A stretch of DNA of 64,000 bases from Bacteroides salyersiae WAL 10018 = DSM 18765 = JCM 12988 (GTDB taxonomy: Bacteria; Bacteroidota; Bacteroidia; Bacteroidales; Bacteroidaceae), in assembly GCF_000381365.1 (NCBI RefSeq), contig NZ_KB905469.1:1-64000 (forward strand). Reading direction: 5' to 3'. A program made the position numbers and the translations under genes. Below are positions 61,004-64,000 of the stretch, one piece after another; position 1 is the first letter of the stretch; every line of letters starts with the position of its first letter. Below the pieces are notes generated by a model, which saw only the letters and a program-made list of their open reading frames with translations, was not told where the DNA came from and searched no databases.

Positions 61004-63040
61004 ATGACTCCGGAACTTGCATATTTTCTGAAAATCAACGTAGGCATTGCACTATTCTACGCCTTTTACCGGTTGTTCTTGTACAAGGATACCTTTTTTC
61101 ATTGGCGGCGGACGGCACTACTCTGCTTTTTCGGGGTTTCACTCCTCTACCCGATGCTCAATCTGCAAGAATGGGTGAAAGCACACGAGCCTATGGTAGC
61201 AATGGCCGACCTTTATGCCACGACACTGCTTCCGGAAATTGTATTTGATGAAGTGACGATAACCGCCGGTATCAATTGGCAAGACATAACGCTCACATCG
61301 CTAAAGGTGATTTATCTGTGTGGAGTAATCCTCTTCTCCATTCGTTTCATAGTACAGCTAATCAGTATCATCCGTTTAAGGATACGATGTAAAGCAATGC
61401 AAATACAAGGTGTACGTATATATGCCCTGAATAAAGCAAGCGGTCCATTCTCCTTTTTCCATTGGATCTTCATTCATCCGGAATCACATACGGAAGAAGA
61501 ATTGGCCGAAGTACTGGTACACGAACTTACCCATGCCCGGCAAATACACTCGGCGGACGTAGTATTCGGAGAATGGATGTGCATCGCTTGTTGGTTCAAT
61601 CCTTTTGCCTGGCTCATGAAACGCGAAATACGAAACAATCTGGAATACATGGCCGACCAGCATGTATTACAAACAGGATATGATCATAAAACATACCAGT
61701 ATCACTTGTTGGGACTGGCTCATCATAAGGCTGCAGCAACTCTTTATAATAGTTTCAATGTTTTACCACTCAAAAACCGAATTACAATGATGAATAAAAA
61801 AAGAACGAAAGAGATAGGAAGAACCAAATATCTGATGTTTCTTCCACTGGCTGCCCTGCTGATGATAATCAGTAACATCGAGGCAGTGGCCCGGACAACA
61901 AAGGATTTTGCCAAAGATGTGATACAGGCTGTTGAAGAGAAAACAGGGCAAACAGGCGAAACGCTACAACCTGTTGCCGCAGAAACCTCCGAACCGACAA
62001 CTCCGACAACAACTCCCCTCCAGGAAAAGAAAGTGGAATACAAAGGAGTAGTAGTTGACGACACTGGAAAAGGACTGGCTAACGCCACATTAGGAGCAGA
62101 AATTCTGAATGACGGGACTTTTCAGAAAATAAATATTCCGAATACAAAAACAGACGCCAATGGTAATTTTTCTTTCACTGCAATAGAGGGCATCACCACG
62201 ATTACCATTGACAATAAAGACATTTCTGCTTCTATGAATATCAAAAACCAAGACCGTCTCAATCTGAAGATAGTGCTTCTAAGTGCAGCTGCCAGAAAGA
62301 AAATGGAGGAAAATTTGGAGGTATTCGACATTGTTGAAAAAATGCCTGTTTTTCCCGGAGGGCAAACGGCTCTGATGGAATATATAAGCCAAAACCTGCG
62401 TTATCCTGCAAAAGCACATCAGGAAAGAATCCAAGGACGGGTTATCGCCGGTTTTGTTGTAGAAAAAGACGGATCGATCAGTACGCCGACAATTGTACGA
62501 TCTGTCAGTCCGGAAGTGGATGCAGAGGCCATACGGGTATTATCGACCATGCCTAAATGGACTCCCGGCACTCAAAGAGGAAAAGAAGTACGTGTCCGTT
62601 ATACCGTTCCCATCCTCTTCAAACTGAGCGAACCGGAAGCGGAAGAAATAAAAAACAGCAAACTGGACGAAGTTGTCGTAGTAGCGTATGCCGCTGACGA
62701 AAACACAGCTACAGATGCATCGGATACTATTCTCGAGAATGCAGAAGAAATGCCTAAATACCCCGGTGGAACCGAAGGTCTGATGCGCTATCTGGCCAAA
62801 AACATCAAATACCCGGTCGATGCCCAGAAAAGTAAAACGCAAGGACGCGTGGTCGTACAGATCATAGTCGATAAGGAGGGCCGTGTTACCAGTCCGAGGA
62901 TCGCGCAAAGCGTGTCACCCTCGTTGGACGCAGAAGCAATACGCGTAGTAACAGGCATGCCACGTTGGGAACCCGGGAAAAATAAAGGAGAAGCGGTAGC
63001 CGTGCAATACACGCTCCCTATCAACTTCAAACTCCAGTAA
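61004..63040 (+). CDS. BlaR1-type M56 peptidase fused to two TonB C-terminal domains
   Basis: A 678-residue membrane protein. Transmembrane segments lie near residues 10-26, 38-52, 100-122 and 267-284. The zinc motif HELTH is at 173-177 with ARQIHSADVVFGEW after it, and the third ligand region is NLEYMADQHV. After residue 290 the protein is periplasmic: a Thr/Pro-rich linker, a CarboxypepD-like domain (KGVVVDDTGKGLANATLGAE) and two TonB_C domains (FPGGQTALMEYISQNLRYPAKA .. and YPGGTEGLMRYLAKNIKYPVDA ..). It would sense an envelope signal and cleave the BlaI-type repressor next door. Confidence 0.9.
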   Translation: MTPELAYFLKINVGIALFYAFYRLFLYKDTFFHWRRTALLCFFGVSLLYPMLNLQEWVKAHEPMVAMADLYATTLLPEIVFDEVTITAGINWQDITLTSLKVIYLCGVILFSIRFIVQLISIIRLRIRCKAMQIQGVRIYALNKASGPFSFFHWIFIHPESHTEEELAEVLVHELTHARQIHSADVVFGEWMCIACWFNPFAWLMKREIRNNLEYMADQHVLQTGYDHKTYQYHLLGLAHHKAAATLYNSFNVLPLKNRITMMNKKRTKEIGRTKYLMFLPLAALLMIISNIEAVARTTKDFAKDVIQAVEEKTGQTGETLQPVAAETSEPTTPTTTPLQEKKVEYKGVVVDDTGKGLANATLGAEILNDGTFQKINIPNTKTDANGNFSFTAIEGITTITIDNKDISASMNIKNQDRLNLKIVLLSAAARKKMEENLEVFDIVEKMPVFPGGQTALMEYISQNLRYPAKAHQERIQGRVIAGFVVEKDGSISTPTIVRSVSPEVDAEAIRVLSTMPKWTPGTQRGKEVRVRYTVPILFKLSEPEAEEIKNSKLDEVVVVAYAADENTATDASDTILENAEEMPKYPGGTEGLMRYLAKNIKYPVDAQKSKTQGRVVVQIIVDKEGRVTSPRIAQSVSPSLDAEAIRVVTGMPRWEPGKNKGEAVAVQYTLPINFKLQ

Positions 63041-63074
63041 AAAACTCTCTCTTACACTACATTAATTGAAAAAG

Positions 63075-63117
63075 GAAGAAGGGCCCATTACTTTATGGCG
63101 CACTTCTTCTTTTTTTA
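63075..63117 (+). terminator. Terminator after the BlaR1-type gene
   Basis: GAAGAAG (63075-63081) pairs with CTTCTTC (63103-63109), followed by eight T. Confidence 0.75.
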
Positions 63118-63184
63118 TACACAAAACACAGATTCTAACTATATAATTCTTATTTTTGTATATAACTCTATAAATGAATATACC

Positions 63185-64000
63185 ATGAAACAATTAGCGC
63201 TCATTGCCTGCTTTCTACTAAATGTGGCATATACGCAAGCCCAAGAAAAAATGATTGAACAGCCTCCCTTTTCCGATTGGAGCTCTACAAGTATCGAAGT
63301 AGACAAAGTGGCACTGAGCGACACAGCCACCGTATTGCACATCAAAGCGTTCTACCGCCCCAAAAACTGGATAAGAATAGCATCCGGTAGTTTTCTGAAA
63401 GGAGATGACGGAGAATTATACCCTCTTCGCTACGGCATAGGCATTGCTCCCGACCAGGAATTCTGGATGCCGGAATCCGGACAGGCAGAATTTAAACTCG
63501 TCTTCCCACCCTTGCCCGAAACGGTCACCTCCATTGATTTCTCGGAAGGCGATACAGAAGGTGCTTTCAAAATCTGGGGTATCCGACTGGACGGTGAACT
63601 TCCCAAACTAAAGTTGCCGGCAGAAGCAACAGTACGCGTCAAGAAGTTATCGTCCCTCCCCATCCCTGCCATCCAAAAAGGAAAAGCCCTGTTAGAAGGT
63701 TGCTTCCTCAATTATCACCCAGGAGCATCCTCTGACTTTACCATTTACCTCTCCGGGGCCCTGAACCTGAATCAGAAAGTAAAGATAAAAATAAAAGATG
63801 ACGGCAGTTTTTCTGAAGAGATACCGGTATTGACCACTACTCCTGCCATCATGTACACCGGATCCGGTGCCATCAGCCTCTTATTAGCTCCCGGAGAAAA
63901 AACAAATATCTTTATCAACCAACGTGAAATCTGTCGCCGCCAATCCAAGTTGCACAGAGAAAAGAAATCCGATGAAGCAAACGTTTACTACGGAGGATAC
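63185..64000 (+). CDS. Exported protein of unknown function, cut by the window edge
   Basis: An open frame from ATG 63185 that has no stop before the window ends (272 codons visible). The signal peptide is MKQLALIACFLLNVAYTQAQ. The visible part is beta-rich (EVDKVALSDTATVLHIKAFYRPKNWIRIASGSFLKGDDGELYPLRYG .. FPPLPETVTSIDFSEGD .. IWGIRLDG), then SLPIPAIQKGKALLEGCFLNYHPG, TIYLSGALNLNQKVKIKIKDDGSF and LLLAPGEKTNIFINQRE. This resembles the N-terminal domains of Bacteroides TlpA-like thioredoxin proteins, but no thioredoxin motif is inside the window. The family is therefore uncertain. Confidence 0.75.
   Translation, partial: MKQLALIACFLLNVAYTQAQEKMIEQPPFSDWSSTSIEVDKVALSDTATVLHIKAFYRPKNWIRIASGSFLKGDDGELYPLRYGIGIAPDQEFWMPESGQAEFKLVFPPLPETVTSIDFSEGDTEGAFKIWGIRLDGELPKLKLPAEATVRVKKLSSLPIPAIQKGKALLEGCFLNYHPGASSDFTIYLSGALNLNQKVKIKIKDDGSFSEEIPVLTTTPAIMYTGSGAISLLLAPGEKTNIFINQREICRRQSKLHREKKSDEANVYYGGY

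Overview
The window is chromosomal DNA of a gut Bacteroides (Bacteroidales). The evidence is: Bacteroides-type promoters (TTTG, about 20 bp, TAnnTTTG), a SusC/SusD polysaccharide utilisation locus (PUL), an AraC-type regulator derived from a hybrid two-component system, a BlaI/BlaR1-TonB pair, and an NBU-like mobilizable element in a tRNA gene. The species cannot be fixed from sequence alone.

Layout. 1-1548: no credible gene; three tandem leftward promoters (121-424), probably driving an rRNA operon beyond the left edge, then a strongly purine-biased stretch. 1549-7012: housekeeping genes, namely a Dps-like ferritin, SppA, LpxK, purine nucleoside phosphorylase and ThiL. 7279-7351: tRNA-Phe. 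7340-19779: a decayed 12.4 kb mobilizable element between 13-bp repeats of the tRNA 3' end. Its integrase has two in-frame stops, its VirE/VapE gene has lost the Walker A region, its Mob accessory gene is frameshifted into the primase, and an RteC-like gene is frameshifted. The relaxase, several excisionase-type DNA-binding proteins and cargo remain: an AbiTii-domain protein, a HAD phosphatase, an acetyltransferase, an AraC regulator and a Schlafen-like ATP-binding regulator. 19839-20653: a scar of a second, older insertion, made of fragments of an integrase, an Acg-type nitroreductase and a UvrD-type helicase.

20680-33285: LytTR/LytS-type two-component system with a divergent outer-membrane protein, a DUF4840-type lipoprotein, a TetR regulator, malate dehydrogenase, a coiled-coil membrane protein, and a TolC-HlyD-ABC2-ABC2 export operon with no ATPase gene. 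Its intergenic spaces are rich in small repeats, including a perfect 30-bp inverted repeat.

33450-60482: a large PUL. The minus-strand operon encodes GH2, GH88 and GH78. The plus strand encodes a SusB-like GH97, a GH130 mannosyl-glucose phosphorylase, a GH26 beta-mannanase, a GLUG protein with a T9SS-like tail, SusC, SusD, a small surface lipoprotein, an SGNH esterase, two GH28-like beta-helix proteins and a CE7-type esterase. The locus ends with an unusual membrane-anchored AraC regulator carrying a degenerate receiver and no kinase. The enzymes suggest an acetylated heteropolysaccharide with beta-mannosyl/glucosyl, uronic acid and rhamnose residues (inference). No polysaccharide lyase is present although an unsaturated-uronyl hydrolase is.

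60572-64000: a BlaI-type repressor under a palindromic operator, a BlaR1-type M56 peptidase carrying two TonB C-terminal domains, and the start of an exported protein cut by the window edge.
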